Assembly: GCA_943327755.2 (NCBI GenBank)
Contig: CALPYF020000020.1
Span: forward strand, 1 to 64,000
DNA length: 64,000 bases
Direction: 5' to 3'
DNA from: Deinococcus hopiensis KR-140
Lineage (GTDB): Bacteria > Deinococcota > Deinococci > Deinococcales > Deinococcaceae
Every line of letters starts with the position of its first letter. The stretch's first letter is position 1. This document shows positions 38,644-48,391 of the stretch, in pieces. The notes under the pieces were generated by a model. The model had not been told where the DNA came from. It made no database searches and saw only the letters and a list, made by a program, of their open reading frames with translations. Made by a program: the position numbers and the translations under genes.

Positions 38644-39753
38644 ATGATTCAACCCTTCACCCCCGAACCCATCCGCTTCGTCGCGGAAGACGGGACGCCG
38701 GTGCAGCCCCTCCCGGAGCGCTACACGCCCGAGGTGCTGCGCGACCTGCACCGCCTGATGCTCCAGGCACGCGAATTCGACCGCAAACTCATCACGCTGC
38801 TCCGGCAGGGCCGCACCACCTTCTACGCGCAGTCCAGCGGCATGGAAGCCACCCAGGTGGGCCTCGCCCGCTCGATCCGCGTCGGGCACGACTGGGTCTG
38901 GCCGTACTACCGTGACCACACCCTGGGCCTCGCCATGGGCGTCCCCATGGCCGAACTGATCAGCCAGTGCCTGGGCACGAACAGCGACTCCTGCCGGGGC
39001 CGCCAGATGCCGCACCACTTCGCCGCGCAGCGCCAGAACTTCGTGTCCATCAGCTCTTCCATTGCGTCGCAGGTGCCGCCCGCCGCCGGGAACGCCATGG
39101 CGCAGAAGTACCTCGGTGTGGACGAGATCACCGTCTGCACCTTCGGGGACGGCGCCACCAGCGAAGGCGACTGGCACGCCGGGATGAACATGGCAGGCGC
39201 CGCGCAGGCCCCCGCGCTGTTCGTCTGCGAGAACAACCAGTGGGCGATCAGCACCAGCATCCGCGAGCAGACCGCCAGCGAAACCATCCACATCAAGGCC
39301 AAGGCGTACGGCATGCCCGGCTACTACGTGGACGGCAACGACATCATCGCCGTCATGGAAGTCTGCGGGTACGCCGCCGAGCAGGTCCGCAGCGGCCACG
39401 GCCCCGCCCTGGTCGAGTGCCTGACCTACCGCGTCGGGTCGCACAGCAACGCAGACGCGGACGCCGAGAAGCACTACCGCACCCGCGAGGAAGTCGACGC
39501 GTGGCTGGCCCGCGACCCCATCACCCGCCTGGAGAACCTCCTGGCGCACCTGGGCCACCCCGTCACCGCCGAGGACCGCGCCGCGATGATCGCGCAGACG
39601 CACCGCGAGGTGGACGAACAGGTCCTCGCCGCCGAGGCGACCGGGCAACCCGACTGGCGCATCATGTTCGAGGACGTGTACGCCGACCTGCCCGACCACC
39701 TGCGCCAGCAAGAAGCGTTCCTGCGCGCCGAGCAGACCGGAGGCCGCGCGTGA
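38644..39753 (+). CDS. bkdA: Branched-chain 2-oxoacid dehydrogenase E1 alpha
   Basis: 369 residues; thiamine-diphosphate enzyme that decarboxylates branched-chain 2-oxoacids from Leu/Ile/Val. The ThDP motif [11 protein letters not shown] to CENNQWAIS and the [12 protein letters not shown] segment are typical of E1 alpha of the BCKDH/PDH type. CAGGAGG precedes ATG. It is followed by E1 beta (33 bases between genes) and further on by E2; no E3 gene is in the window. Confidence 0.92.
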   Translation: MIQPFTPEPIRFVAEDGTPVQPLPERYTPEVLRDLHRLMLQAREFDRKLITLLRQGRTTFYAQSSGMEATQVGLARSIRVGHDWVWPYYRDHTLGLAMGVPMAELISQCLGTNSDSCRGRQMPHHFAAQRQNFVSISSSIASQVPPAAGNAMAQKYLGVDEITVCTFGDGATSEGDWHAGMNMAGAAQAPALFVCENNQWAISTSIREQTASETIHIKAKAYGMPGYYVDGNDIIAVMEVCGYAAEQVRSGHGPALVECLTYRVGSHSNADADAEKHYRTREEVDAWLARDPITRLENLLAHLGHPVTAEDRAAMIAQTHREVDEQVLAAEATGQPDWRIMFEDVYADLPDHLRQQEAFLRAEQTGGRA

Positions 39754-39785
39754 CCGCCACCCAGACCCGCCCGGAGGCTGCCCCC

Positions 39786-40769
39786 ATGACGACCGGCCGC
39801 ACCATCAACCTCATCCAGGCCGTCACCGAGGCCATCGCCGAGGAGATGGAACGCGACCAGCGCGTCGTCCTGTTCGGCGAGGACGTCGGCGCGCGCGGCG
39901 GCGTGTTCATGGCCACCGCCGGGCTGCAGGAACGCTTCGGGAAAAACCGCGTGTTCGACACGCCCCTCAGTGAGGCCAGCATCGTGGGCGCGGCCGTCGG
40001 CATGGCCGTGCGCGGCCTGCGTCCCATCGCGGAAATCCAGTTCGCGGACTACATGGGCCCCGGCTTCGACCAGATCATCTCGCAGGCGGCCAAGATCCGC
40101 TACCGCAGCGGGGGGCAGTTCACCGCCCCCATGGTCATCCGCACCCCGTCGGGCGGCGGCGTGAAGGGCGGGCACCACCACAGCCAGAGCCCCGAGAGCT
40201 ACTACACCCACACCCCGGGCCTGAAGGTCGTCATGCCCAGCACCCCCTACGACGCCAAGGGCCTCCTGAAGGCCGCGCTGCGCGGCGAGGATCCCGTCAT
40301 CTACTTCGAACCCAAACGCCTCTACCGCGCCGCCAAGGGCGAGGTGCCCGACCACGACTACGTCGTGAAGCTCGGCGAGGCCGCCATCCGCCGCGAGGGC
40401 AGCGACCTGAGCCTCATCGGGTACGGCGGCGTCATGCCCGACCTGGAGAAGGCCGCGGGCGCTCTGGCCGCCGAGGGCGTCAGCGTCGAGGTCATCGACC
40501 TGCGTTCCCTGGTGCCCTGGGACCGCGACCGCGTCCTGACCAGCGTCCAGAAGACCGGCCGGGCCGTGCTCGTCAGCGAGGCCCCGCGCATCAGCAACTT
40601 CATGGGCGAGGTCGCGTACGTGATCCAGGAGCAGGCTTTCGATTACCTCACCGCGCCCGTGGGGCAGGTGGCGGGCTTCGACACGCCGTACCCGTACGTG
40701 CAGGACAAGGTGTACCTGCCCGGCGCGAACCGCATCGTCGCCGCCTGCGTGCAGGCCCTCAATTACTGA
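39786..40769 (+). CDS. bkdB: Branched-chain 2-oxoacid dehydrogenase E1 beta
   Basis: 327 residues; forms the alpha2beta2 E1 with the preceding gene. [23 protein letters not shown] and [25 protein letters not shown] are the E1 beta hallmarks. I chose ATG 39786 with GGAGG 9 bases upstream; GTG 39750, overlapping the E1 alpha stop, is the alternative and would add 12 residues. Confidence 0.92.
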   Translation: MTTGRTINLIQAVTEAIAEEMERDQRVVLFGEDVGARGGVFMATAGLQERFGKNRVFDTPLSEASIVGAAVGMAVRGLRPIAEIQFADYMGPGFDQIISQAAKIRYRSGGQFTAPMVIRTPSGGGVKGGHHHSQSPESYYTHTPGLKVVMPSTPYDAKGLLKAALRGEDPVIYFEPKRLYRAAKGEVPDHDYVVKLGEAAIRREGSDLSLIGYGGVMPDLEKAAGALAAEGVSVEVIDLRSLVPWDRDRVLTSVQKTGRAVLVSEAPRISNFMGEVAYVIQEQAFDYLTAPVGQVAGFDTPYPYVQDKVYLPGANRIVAACVQALNY

Positions 40770-40802
40770 CCCCGTCCGTCCCCTGGCCCATAAGCTGTCT
40801 CC

Positions 40803-41036
40803 ATGCGACCTGACCTGCTGCGCCCCCTGCTGGGCACCCTGGGCCTGCTGATCGGCTTCACGCTGTACGCCCTCGCGGGCAAACTCGCCGAACCCTGGCA
40901 GAGCGTCGCCATCGGCGGCATGTTCGCCCTGCTGGGCCTGTCGGCCTGGGTGTACGCGCGCGGGGAACGCTGGATCCAGGGACTGGGCCTCCTGCTGCTC
41001 ATCTACGGACTGCTGCGCGCCACCGTGCTGCGCTGA
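40803..41036 (+). CDS. Small two-helix membrane protein
   Basis: 77 residues with three hydrophobic stretches (about 8-27, 35-53, 58-73) and no conserved motif I know. ATG 40803 follows TAAGCT by 6 bases, so it has its own leaderless start inside the bkd cluster. After it, 41037-41199 holds no gene. Confidence 0.65.
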   Translation: MRPDLLRPLLGTLGLLIGFTLYALAGKLAEPWQSVAIGGMFALLGLSAWVYARGERWIQGLGLLLLIYGLLRATVLR

Positions 41037-41199
41037 ACCGAAACAACACCGCGTTTCTCCGTTTCGTGGCCGTGAGGAAAGCACTCCCGTCCACTCCACT
41101 CCAAACCGCTGTGCATCACGGTTTCTCGCTCCGCTCGGGTCAGGGGCTTTCGGGAACACCGCCCTCAAGACCCCTGACCACCGATAAACGAGGTCCACC

Positions 41200-42678
41200 A
41201 TGAAAGAAGTGCTGCTGCCCGAACTGGCCGAGAGCGTCGTCGAGGGCGAAATCCTGAAGTGGCTGGTGCAGGAGGGCGACACCATCGCCCTGGAACAACC
41301 CCTGTGCGAGGTCATGACCGACAAGGTCACCGTGGAACTCCCCAGCCCCGTCGCCGGGGTGCTCAGCAAGCGCCTCGCGGGCGAGGGGGACGTCGTGGCC
41401 GTGCACGCCGCCATCGCCCTGATCGACGAGACCGGCGGGGCCGCCGCTGCGCCCGCACCTGCCGCCACTGCACCCGCCCCCGCTGCTGCGCCGCTGAGCA
41501 CGCAGGCGCAGGAGGAACGCGAGCAGGTGGGCGGCAGTATCGTCGAGGCCGGGCACCTCCAGAAGGGGGCGGATGACGATTCCACCAGCCTCTTCAAGGC
41601 GTTCTCCAGCGACGAGAAGGTGCAGGTGCAGGGCCTCGGCGCCCGCCAGCCGGCCGCCCCCGCTACCCCGGCCCAGCCGACCCGCGCGGACGGCCGCGTG
41701 CTGGCCGTGCCCGCCGCGCGGCAGCTGGCGCGCGAACTGAACCTCGACCTGACCCAGGTGCGCGGCAGTGGCCCCAACGGCCGCATCCGCGTGAGCGACG
41801 TACTGGCCCACCAGGGCATCAACCAGGGTCAGGCGGCCCCCACGCAGACGGCTGCCCCGGCTCCGGCCACCGCGCAGGCTGCCCAGCCCGCCGCTGCCCC
41901 CGCCAAAGCCCCCGCTGCGGGCGGGATGCCCGTCGCGCCTGTGCAGTACCGCACGCCCAAGGGCTACGAGCACCTCGAGGACCGCGTGCCGCTGCGGGGC
42001 ATGCGCCGTGCCATCAGCAACCAGATGCAGGCCAGCCACCTGTACACCGTCCGCACCCTGACCGTCGACGAGGTGAACCTCAGCCGACTCGTCGAGTTCC
42101 GCGCCCGCGTCAAGGAAGATGCCGCCGCGGCGGGCGTGAAACTGTCGTACCTGCCGTTCATCTTCAAGGCCGTCGCCGTCGCGCTGCGCAAGTTCCCCAG
42201 CCTGAACACCAGCTTCGACGAGGCCACCCAGGAGATCGTCCAGAAGCGCTACTACAACATCGGCATGGCTGTCGCCACCGACGCGGGCCTGACCGTGCCC
42301 GTCCTGAAGGACGTGAATCACAAGAGCGTCTTCGATCTCGCCCGGGAAGTCAGCGACCTCGCCGTGCGCGCCCAGGGCGGGAAACTCCAGGCGGACGAAC
42401 TGGCGGGCAGCACCTTCAGCGTCACGAACATCGGCTCAATCGGCGCGCTGTTCTCCTTCCCGATCATCAACGTGCCCGACGCCGCCATCCTCGGCATCCA
42501 CTCCATCCAGAAGCGGCCCATCGTGGACGAGTACGACAACATCGTCGTGGCGCACATGATGTACCTCAGCCTGTCCTTCGACCACCGCCTCGTGGACGGC
42601 GCGGAAGCCGCGCGCTTCTGCAAGGAAGTCATCCGCCTGCTGGAGAACCCCGACCGGCTGATGCTCGAAGCGATGTAA
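41200..42678 (+). CDS. Dihydrolipoamide acyltransferase (E2) of the branched-chain complex
   Basis: 492 residues: an N-terminal lipoyl domain with the lipoylated Lys in MTDKVTVELP (about 44), Ala/Pro-rich linkers, an E3/E1-binding domain (about 165-200, VPAARQLARELNLDL..GSGPNGRI) and the catalytic domain ending in SFDHRLVDGAEAARF with the His-Asp pair. Transfers the branched acyl group to CoA. Confidence 0.95.
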   Translation: MKEVLLPELAESVVEGEILKWLVQEGDTIALEQPLCEVMTDKVTVELPSPVAGVLSKRLAGEGDVVAVHAAIALIDETGGAAAAPAPAATAPAPAAAPLSTQAQEEREQVGGSIVEAGHLQKGADDDSTSLFKAFSSDEKVQVQGLGARQPAAPATPAQPTRADGRVLAVPAARQLARELNLDLTQVRGSGPNGRIRVSDVLAHQGINQGQAAPTQTAAPAPATAQAAQPAAAPAKAPAAGGMPVAPVQYRTPKGYEHLEDRVPLRGMRRAISNQMQASHLYTVRTLTVDEVNLSRLVEFRARVKEDAAAAGVKLSYLPFIFKAVAVALRKFPSLNTSFDEATQEIVQKRYYNIGMAVATDAGLTVPVLKDVNHKSVFDLAREVSDLAVRAQGGKLQADELAGSTFSVTNIGSIGALFSFPIINVPDAAILGIHSIQKRPIVDEYDNIVVAHMMYLSLSFDHRLVDGAEAARFCKEVIRLLENPDRLMLEAM

Positions 42679-42690
42679 ACCTGCCTGGGG

Positions 42691-42728
42691 GAGGGGAGGC
42701 GGCCGGTCAGTCGGGGTCGCCTCCTCTC
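42691..42728 (+). terminator. Hairpin after the E2 gene
   Basis: 11-bp stem GAGGGGAGGCG/CGCCTCCTCTC (42691-42701 and 42718-42728, one G-U pair). No T-run follows. Confidence 0.55.
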
Positions 42729-42791
42729 GCATGAAGGGCTCCTGAGGCGCCTCGCATCTTCCCGCTGGCCGGGGCGGCGCAAGCTGAGGGC

Positions 42792-42974
42792 ATGAGCGAC
42801 GAGCAGAAGACCGGGTACGACCCCGCCAACACCAGCCCCGCCGAGGGGCAGAGCCACGCCATTTCCGACGAGGCGAAGGGCAAGGACCCGAACATCGACC
42901 CGGCCGCGAAACCCGAACCTGCCGAGGGCGGCCGGGATGAGGTGGAGAGCGACAGCACGCCCGGCCATTCCTGA
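42792..42974 (+). CDS. Small disordered hydrophilic protein
   Basis: 60 residues, almost entirely Asp/Glu/Lys/Pro/Ser/Gly with no hydrophobic core, reminiscent of small stress or desiccation-linked hydrophilins. Four bases separate its stop from the endonuclease III start, so the two are probably cotranscribed. Function unknown. Confidence 0.5.
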   Translation: MSDEQKTGYDPANTSPAEGQSHAISDEAKGKDPNIDPAAKPEPAEGGRDEVESDSTPGHS

Positions 42975-42978
42975 GGCT

Positions 42979-43704
42979 GTGACCGACCCGACCCCCCTGA
43001 ACGTGGCCCGCCCGGATGACGAGCGGGCCGCGCTCCTCGTATGGATCAAGGACACGCTGCGGCCCGAGTACAGCGAGCGACCCCTGAAGCCCCGCCGGGA
43101 GCCGCTGCACGAACTGATCAGCACGATCCTCTCGCAGCGCACCACGCATGCCGACGAGGAAGCCGCGTACCGGGAACTGCGGACGCTGGGCGACTGGGAC
43201 GCCATCATCGCCGCGCCCGTGGAGACCGTGGCGCACGCCATCCGCCGCAGCAACTACCCCGAGAGCAAGGCCCCGCGCATCCAGGCGACCCTGGCCGCGC
43301 TGCGCGACTCGCCCGGCGGGTACGACCTGAACTTCCTGCGCGACCTGCCCGTCAGGGACGCCCTGAAGTTCCTGACGGACCTGCCCGGTGTGGGCATCAA
43401 GACCGCCAGTCTGGTGCTGCTGTTCAATTTCGCCCGCCCGGTCTTCCCGGTGGACACGCACGTGCACCGCGTCACGACCCGCGTGGGCGCCATCCCGAAG
43501 ATGGGCGAACAGGCCGCGCACCGCGCCCTCCTGAAGCTGCTGCCGCCCGACCCGGCGTTCCTGTACGAACTGCACGTGAATCTGCTGCGGCACGGCCAGC
43601 GCGTCTGCTCGTGGTACGACCCGAAGTGCGGCGCGTGCGTCCTGCGTTCCCGCTGCGACGCCCACGCGCAGTACGGGGATGGGGTGCCCGCCTGGAAGGG
43701 TTGA
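42979..43704 (+). CDS. nth: Endonuclease III-type DNA glycosylase/AP lyase
   Basis: 241 residues; removes oxidised pyrimidines. Helix-hairpin-helix LPGVGIKTASLVL with the catalytic Lys, the catalytic Asp in PVDTHVHRV, and a C-terminal cluster C-x6-C-x2-C-x5-C for 4Fe-4S (in CSWYDPKCGACVLRSRC) are all present. Deinococcus has several EndoIII paralogues; which one this is cannot be fixed here. GTG 42979 is preceded by TGAGG. Confidence 0.93.
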   Translation: MTDPTPLNVARPDDERAALLVWIKDTLRPEYSERPLKPRREPLHELISTILSQRTTHADEEAAYRELRTLGDWDAIIAAPVETVAHAIRRSNYPESKAPRIQATLAALRDSPGGYDLNFLRDLPVRDALKFLTDLPGVGIKTASLVLLFNFARPVFPVDTHVHRVTTRVGAIPKMGEQAAHRALLKLLPPDPAFLYELHVNLLRHGQRVCSWYDPKCGACVLRSRCDAHAQYGDGVPAWKG

Positions 43705-43741
43705 GGCGGCGTGCTGCGACCTGCCGTGTCACGCTGGGGGC

Positions 43742-44533
43742 ATGTGGCGCTGGCTGCTGCCCCTGCTGATCGTCCCGGCAGTCCTGTACGCCGCGACGGG
43801 TGTCTGGGCGGTCCACCCGCCGCCGTTGGAGGTGCGCCGCGTGACGCCCGTGAACCTGCACGAACCCCGTGACCTTCCCGAAGTGCTCGCCCGCCTGGAC
43901 GCCTGGGTGGCGCGTGATGTACCCCTGCACCACGCCACGCTGCGCCCCGGCGTGACAGACGCCTCGCTGGACGCTGTCGAGGCGCGGCAGGGCGTGACTC
44001 TCCCTCCGGCCCTGCGCGCCCTGTACCGCTGGCATGACGGCGGCGACCTGTTCGGCCTGGAGTTCCTGAGCCTGGAGCACCTGGAATTCAACCGAGTGGC
44101 ATGGGCGGAACTCGCTGCCGACCGCCTGACCGACCTGGATGAGGACATCGTGTCGCACCCGCCCGGCGCGATCCGCCCCCTGTACGCCACGGGTAACTGG
44201 CTGCCGTTCCTGCACGACGGGGGCGGGAACCACGTGGCGATCGACCTGAATCCTGGTCCCGCCGGGCTGGTTGGGCAGGTCATCACGACCGGCCGCGACG
44301 AGGAGCACCGGTACGTGCTGGCGCCCAATCTCGACACCTTCCTGCGCGAGTACCTGCGCCGCCTGGAAACGGGCCAGGTGACGGTGCGCCGCCTGAGCGG
44401 GTTCAGCGACGAGACCTGGGAGGTGCGCCTTCAGGAACCCGGCGGACGCGCTCCGGACGGGTACGGGGTACTGGCCGACCTCTTCCCCGGGTTCGGCGCG
44501 GCCGCCGAACACATGGAGACCCGCTGGCACTGA
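43742..44533 (+). CDS. Membrane-anchored SMI1/KNR4 (SUKH)-like protein
   Basis: 263 residues. One N-terminal membrane helix (WRWLLPLLIVPAVLYAATG), then a SUKH-like domain: LDAVEARQGVTLPPALRALYRWHDGG, FLPFLHDGGGNHVAIDL-type strand and an acidic-loop segment. SUKH proteins often neutralise polymorphic toxins, others have housekeeping roles; no toxin gene is near. An alternative is a stand-alone lipid- or wall-linked SMI1 protein. Confidence 0.75.
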   Translation: MWRWLLPLLIVPAVLYAATGVWAVHPPPLEVRRVTPVNLHEPRDLPEVLARLDAWVARDVPLHHATLRPGVTDASLDAVEARQGVTLPPALRALYRWHDGGDLFGLEFLSLEHLEFNRVAWAELAADRLTDLDEDIVSHPPGAIRPLYATGNWLPFLHDGGGNHVAIDLNPGPAGLVGQVITTGRDEEHRYVLAPNLDTFLREYLRRLETGQVTVRRLSGFSDETWEVRLQEPGGRAPDGYGVLADLFPGFGAAAEHMETRWH

Positions 44534-44540
44534 CGCCGCG

Positions 44541-44759
44541 TCAGCTCAGGTGCGCGCGGGCCAGTGCCTCGCCGTCTTCTCGTGCTCGCGCCACGGCGTC
44601 GGTCCAGTCCTGAAGAACTGCTTGGTCAAAAGGTTCATCTGCGCCATCCAGTTGTAGGTCACCCAGGAGCGCACCGATCTCGTCAGAACCGGTGCGCTGG
44701 GCGTAGGCCTCCAGAAAGGCGACCATGGCAAGGTACGCCAGCCGGTCGGGAATGCTCAT
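44541..44759 (-). CDS. Small acidic protein of unknown function
   Basis: 72 residues, helical and acidic, with GSDEIGALLGDLQL and a DWTDAV segment. The pattern recalls small immunity-like proteins found beside contact-toxin genes, but I cannot confirm it. It is 2 bases downstream of the LURP-one-like gene on the same strand and convergent with the SUKH gene. Confidence 0.55.
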   Translation of the reverse strand: MSIPDRLAYLAMVAFLEAYAQRTGSDEIGALLGDLQLDGADEPFDQAVLQDWTDAVARAREDGEALARAHLS

Positions 44760-44761
44760 GC

Positions 44762-45376
44762 TTACCCGCGTTCGCGTTCGCGCAGGATCAGCTGGATGAG
44801 GCCCATCAGGACCAGTTCGTCGTCCTGCCCGGCGCGCGGCTGCAACTCCTCGACGGTGAAGCGGCGCGCCATGAAGCTGCGTTTCTTGTGCACGCGGTAC
44901 GCCGCCTGCCCGCCCGTGTCGGTGACGGTGTACGTGGGGTTCACGAGGTAGTCGAAGCCCATGGCGATGAAATCCCCGACGAATGGAATGGCGTCCAGCG
45001 CGCCCTCGATCAGGCCCAGCCAGGGGTGGTCGTCGCGGATGGCGAAGCGGGGTTCGCCGTTCGGGCCGAGCAGGTCGTACCCGGCGGCCCACAGGGTCCG
45101 CATGCCCTGTGCCTGGAGGGCGCCGACGGGCGTGCCGTCCATCCGTTCGATCAGGCGTGACGCCTTCCAGTCGAGTGCGCCCGCGAGGAAGCCCTTGGCT
45201 TTCATGCGGTGCGTCTGGACCTGTTTCTGCTCGTCGCGGTAGATGCGGACCTCGTCGCGGACGCTGAAGGTCTTCTCCTTGACGACTGCGACGAGCTGGC
45301 CGCGCGCATCGGTGACGCGTAGTTCGGTGAAGAGACTGAATTTGAATTCCAGTGTCAGGGGGAAGGCGAGGCTCAT
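44762..45376 (-). CDS. LURP-one-related (scramblase-like fold) protein
   Basis: 204 residues with the LOR/tubby-like beta-barrel pattern: LEFKFSLFTELRVTDARGQLVAVVKEKTF near the start and NPTYTVTDTGGQAAYRVHKKRSFMARRF later, framing a hydrophobic helix. Family members bind membranes or act as scramblase relatives; activity here is unknown. ATG 45376 is chosen over upstream codons that overlap fmt. Confidence 0.7.
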   Translation of the reverse strand: MSLAFPLTLEFKFSLFTELRVTDARGQLVAVVKEKTFSVRDEVRIYRDEQKQVQTHRMKAKGFLAGALDWKASRLIERMDGTPVGALQAQGMRTLWAAGYDLLGPNGEPRFAIRDDHPWLGLIEGALDAIPFVGDFIAMGFDYLVNPTYTVTDTGGQAAYRVHKKRSFMARRFTVEELQPRAGQDDELVLMGLIQLILRERERG

Positions 45377-45392
45377 GCCCCCGGGTACGGGC

Positions 45393-46346
45393 TCAGCTTG
45401 GGGTCGGTTCCCACAGGTCAAGGCGGGTGCCGGGTTTGATTCCAGCCCCCTGCGCCCAGGTGTGCGCGGCCTGCGCCTTGCGCGCCTCGGGCTGCACGGT
45501 GCGGATCAGCACGGCGCCCTCCTGCGCGGCGACGGTCAGGCCGTCCTCGCTGACGCCCAGCACCTCGCCCGGCTGGCCGGACCTGGCCGTGACGCTCAGG
45601 CCGCCGAGTTTCAGGCGGGCGCCGCCCAGGAACGCGGTCGTCTGCGGCCAAGCGGCCACACCCCGGGAGCGGTTCACGATCTGCGCGGCGGTGTCGGTCC
45701 AGCGGACGAAGCCGTCCTCCTTGACCAGCATGGGCGCGTGCGTGGCGAGCGCCTCGTCCTGCGGGGTGGGGGAGAGGCCGTCCAGGTCGGAGAGCGCCTG
45801 CACGATCAGCCGCGACGCCTGCGTGCTCAGGGCGTCCGCCAGGTCGAGGCTGGTCCACTCGGGCACAACCGGCAGCGCCTCCTGAAGCAGGACCGGGCCG
45901 GTGTCCATGCCCTCGTCGGTCTGCATGATCGTGGTGCCCGTCACCGCCTCGCCGTTGATCAGCGCCCACTGGATCGGCGCGGAGCCCCGGTACGCGGGCA
46001 GCAGGCTAGTGTGCGTGTTCAGGAAGCCGTACCGGGGCACCTCCAGCACGCTGAGGGGCAGGATCTTCCCGTACGCGCAGGTGACCGCCACGTCCGCGCC
46101 GGACTCGCGCAGCGTCGCCTCGAACGCCGCGTTCCCCCGCAGCTTCTTGGGCTGCGCGAGGGGCAGGCCCAGTTCCGCCGCGCGGGCCGCGACGGGCGGC
46201 GGCGTCAGCTTCAGGCCGCGCCCCACCGGCTTGTCCGGCTGCGCCACGACCAGCACCACCTCAAAGCGCTCGCGGATGGCGTCCAGCACCGGCAGCGCGA
46301 ACGCGGGCGACCCGAAGAATGCCACGCGCGGCCCGCCGCCGGTCAA
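45393..46346 (-). CDS. fmt: Methionyl-tRNA formyltransferase
   Basis: 317 residues; formylates initiator Met-tRNA with 10-formyl-THF. Catalytic NTHTSLLPAYRGSAPIQWA with Asn/His and the Asp in GMDTGPVLL are intact; the C-terminal tRNA-binding barrel is present. The start is TTG (46344-46346) overlapping the def stop (TTGA), so translation is coupled to def. Confidence 0.95.
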   Translation of the reverse strand: MTGGGPRVAFFGSPAFALPVLDAIRERFEVVLVVAQPDKPVGRGLKLTPPPVAARAAELGLPLAQPKKLRGNAAFEATLRESGADVAVTCAYGKILPLSVLEVPRYGFLNTHTSLLPAYRGSAPIQWALINGEAVTGTTIMQTDEGMDTGPVLLQEALPVVPEWTSLDLADALSTQASRLIVQALSDLDGLSPTPQDEALATHAPMLVKEDGFVRWTDTAAQIVNRSRGVAAWPQTTAFLGGARLKLGGLSVTARSGQPGEVLGVSEDGLTVAAQEGAVLIRTVQPEARKAQAAHTWAQGAGIKPGTRLDLWEPTPS

Positions 46347-46996
46347 AGGCCCGCCTTGCGCTGCCGCTCGTGCGCGGCCAGATCGTTCAGGAACGTGCGG
46401 GACTTCTGCTGGATCGCCAGCAGCTCCTTGCGGTAATCCTCGGTCACCTCAGCCGGCAGTCGGTCTAGGAACAGCACGCCGTCCAGGTGATCCGCCTCGT
46501 GCTGGAACACCCGCGCCAGGAAATCATCCGCCTCGACCACACGGGCCACACCGTCCAGGTCGGTGTAGCTGACCTGCACGGCGCGGGCGCGCGGCACGCC
46601 CTCCTCGTAGATGCCGGGAATGCTCAGGCACCCCTCCTGGTACGAGCGGTCCTTCTTCTTGTCGATGACCTTCAGCACCGGGTTGAGCATCACGAAATCA
46701 CGCAGCACGCGGGACTTCAGCGGCTTCTCCTGGCCCTCGTTCTCCTCCTCGTCGTCCTCGTACTCGACCGCCACGAACATCCGCACCGGCAGGCCGATCT
46801 GCGGCGCGGCCAGCCCCACGCCGTGCGCCTCGAACATCGTCTCCAGCATGGTGTCCGCCACCTGACGCACCGTCTGCGGATCGAAACCCGGCACGGTCAG
46901 GGTGTCGGTCGCCTGGAGGGGCTTGGCCTTGCGGCGCAGCACGGGGTCACCGTACAGGCGCAGCGGGTACACGCGGGGAGAGGCAGGGTCGCTCAC
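46343..46996 (-). CDS. def: Peptide deformylase
   Basis: 217 residues, with a 15-residue acidic insert (EDDEEENEGQ) before the core. All three motifs are present: GVGLAAPQIG, EGCLSIPG and the metal-binding HEADH. Removes the N-formyl group put on by Fmt, encoded next door. GTG start with AGGAG 5 bases upstream. Confidence 0.96.
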   Translation of the reverse strand: MSDPASPRVYPLRLYGDPVLRRKAKPLQATDTLTVPGFDPQTVRQVADTMLETMFEAHGVGLAAPQIGLPVRMFVAVEYEDDEEENEGQEKPLKSRVLRDFVMLNPVLKVIDKKKDRSYQEGCLSIPGIYEEGVPRARAVQVSYTDLDGVARVVEADDFLARVFQHEADHLDGVLFLDRLPAEVTEDYRKELLAIQQKSRTFLNDLAAHERQRKAGL

Positions 46997-47177
46997 AATA
47001 CTCCTGTTTTACCAGACGCCCCCGGAAGCGACCCTGCCCTGACATCCAGATCGCGCCGGGCGGCGGGTGGGGGGAGTGTGAAGTGCGCCTTAAAGAAACC
47101 GGCCCACGGGGGTCAGGCTGAGCTGCTCAGATGACCGGACGACCCTCAAGCCCCGTCCTGCATTCAAGGAGCCCCTC

Positions 47178-48344
47178 ATGCGACCCAAGCTGCTGACCCT
47201 GACCGCCATCCTGGCCCTGACCGCACCCCTGCAATTCGCCGCCGCACAGACCGACACCACCCAGACCACCACGACCCAGACCACGACAACGCAGACGCCC
47301 GCCGCGCTCGCCGCCGACGCCCGCGCCCTGGCCGACAAGGCCCGCGCCACCTACCCCAAGGGCAGCGCGAACATCGACCAGACCCTCTGGAAACAGGCTG
47401 CCGCCGCCGCCGAGGCCGCTGTCGCCGCCGCGCCCGGCAACCCCGAGTACCTGAAACTCCGCGCGAACATCTACACCGAGGTCGGCTTCTGGAAACAGGC
47501 CGAGACCACCTGGACCGCCTACTTCCAGGCCGCGCCCAGCGCCGCGCGGAACACCCCCGAAGCGAAGAGTGCCGCGGCCGTGCAGTACAACCTCGGGTAC
47601 GCCGCGTACACCCGCAACCAGCCCGATCAGGCCGCGAAGTTCTTCGACACCTGCCTGACCTTCGACCCCGCCAGCGCCCCCTGCTCTACCTGGGCCGCCC
47701 GCACCGCACTCGAAGCCGGGCAGTACACCCAGGCCCGCACCCTGTACGACCGCGCGCTGACCCTGAACCCCGGCGACAAGACCCTCACGTACTTCCGCTC
47801 GCTGACCGACAAGGCCGCGCAGTACGGCCCCGCCGCCACCCGCGCCTTCAGCCGCGCCTACGGCGACCTGGACGCCGGACGCAAAGCCCAGGCGCTCGCC
47901 GGATTCCAGGAGGCCGCCCGCAGCGCCCCCAACTTCGCCGACGCGCAGCGCGAAGCCGGACGCCTCGCCCTGGACCTGAACGACACCCAGGCCGCGCTGG
48001 ACGCGTACACGGCCCTGGGTTCCCTGCCCGGCGCGACCGCCAGCGACCGGTACAACCTCGCCCTCGCCCAGGAAGCCCAGACGTACGGCCTCCAGGCCGT
48101 CCGCACCTACCGCGCCGCGTACACCAAGTACGCCGCCGGGGACAAGACCGCCGCCGAGGCCGGCTTCCAGGCCGCCACCACCCAGAACCCCAAATACGCC
48201 AAAGCCTGGGCGTGGCTGGGCCGCACCCGCTACGAACGCAAGGACTACCCCGGCGCGACCGCCGCATACACCCAGGCCGTCGCCCTGGACCCCACCGACA
48301 AGAGCAGTGCCTACTACCTGAAACTCGCCCAGCAGGGCAAATAA
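47178..48344 (+). CDS. Exported TPR-repeat protein
   Basis: 388 residues: signal peptide ending near FAAAQ, a Thr/Gln-rich linker (TTTTQTTTTQ), then about seven tetratricopeptide repeats, the last ending near the C-terminus. Likely a periplasmic or surface scaffold for protein-protein contacts. AAGGAG precedes ATG. It is convergent with the CobW gene. Confidence 0.85.
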   Translation: MRPKLLTLTAILALTAPLQFAAAQTDTTQTTTTQTTTTQTPAALAADARALADKARATYPKGSANIDQTLWKQAAAAAEAAVAAAPGNPEYLKLRANIYTEVGFWKQAETTWTAYFQAAPSAARNTPEAKSAAAVQYNLGYAAYTRNQPDQAAKFFDTCLTFDPASAPCSTWAARTALEAGQYTQARTLYDRALTLNPGDKTLTYFRSLTDKAAQYGPAATRAFSRAYGDLDAGRKAQALAGFQEAARSAPNFADAQREAGRLALDLNDTQAALDAYTALGSLPGATASDRYNLALAQEAQTYGLQAVRTYRAAYTKYAAGDKTAAEAGFQAATTQNPKYAKAWAWLGRTRYERKDYPGATAAYTQAVALDPTDKSSAYYLKLAQQGK

Positions 48345-48358
48345 CGTCGGAAGGAAAA

Positions 48359-48385
48359 CGGCCCCCTCAGCGCAGGGGGCCGCTT
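48359..48385. terminator. Terminator between TPR and CobW genes
   Basis: 9-bp stem CGGCCCCCT/AGGGGGCCG (48359-48367 and 48374-48382) with a 6-base loop, between convergent 3' ends. Confidence 0.75.
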
Positions 48386-48391
48386 CGCCGT

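Noticed and set aside
41058..41140. Fourth copy of the dispersed repeat before the E2 gene
   Set aside because: Only a short CGCTCCGCTCGGGT phrase is shared; stems and ends are missing.
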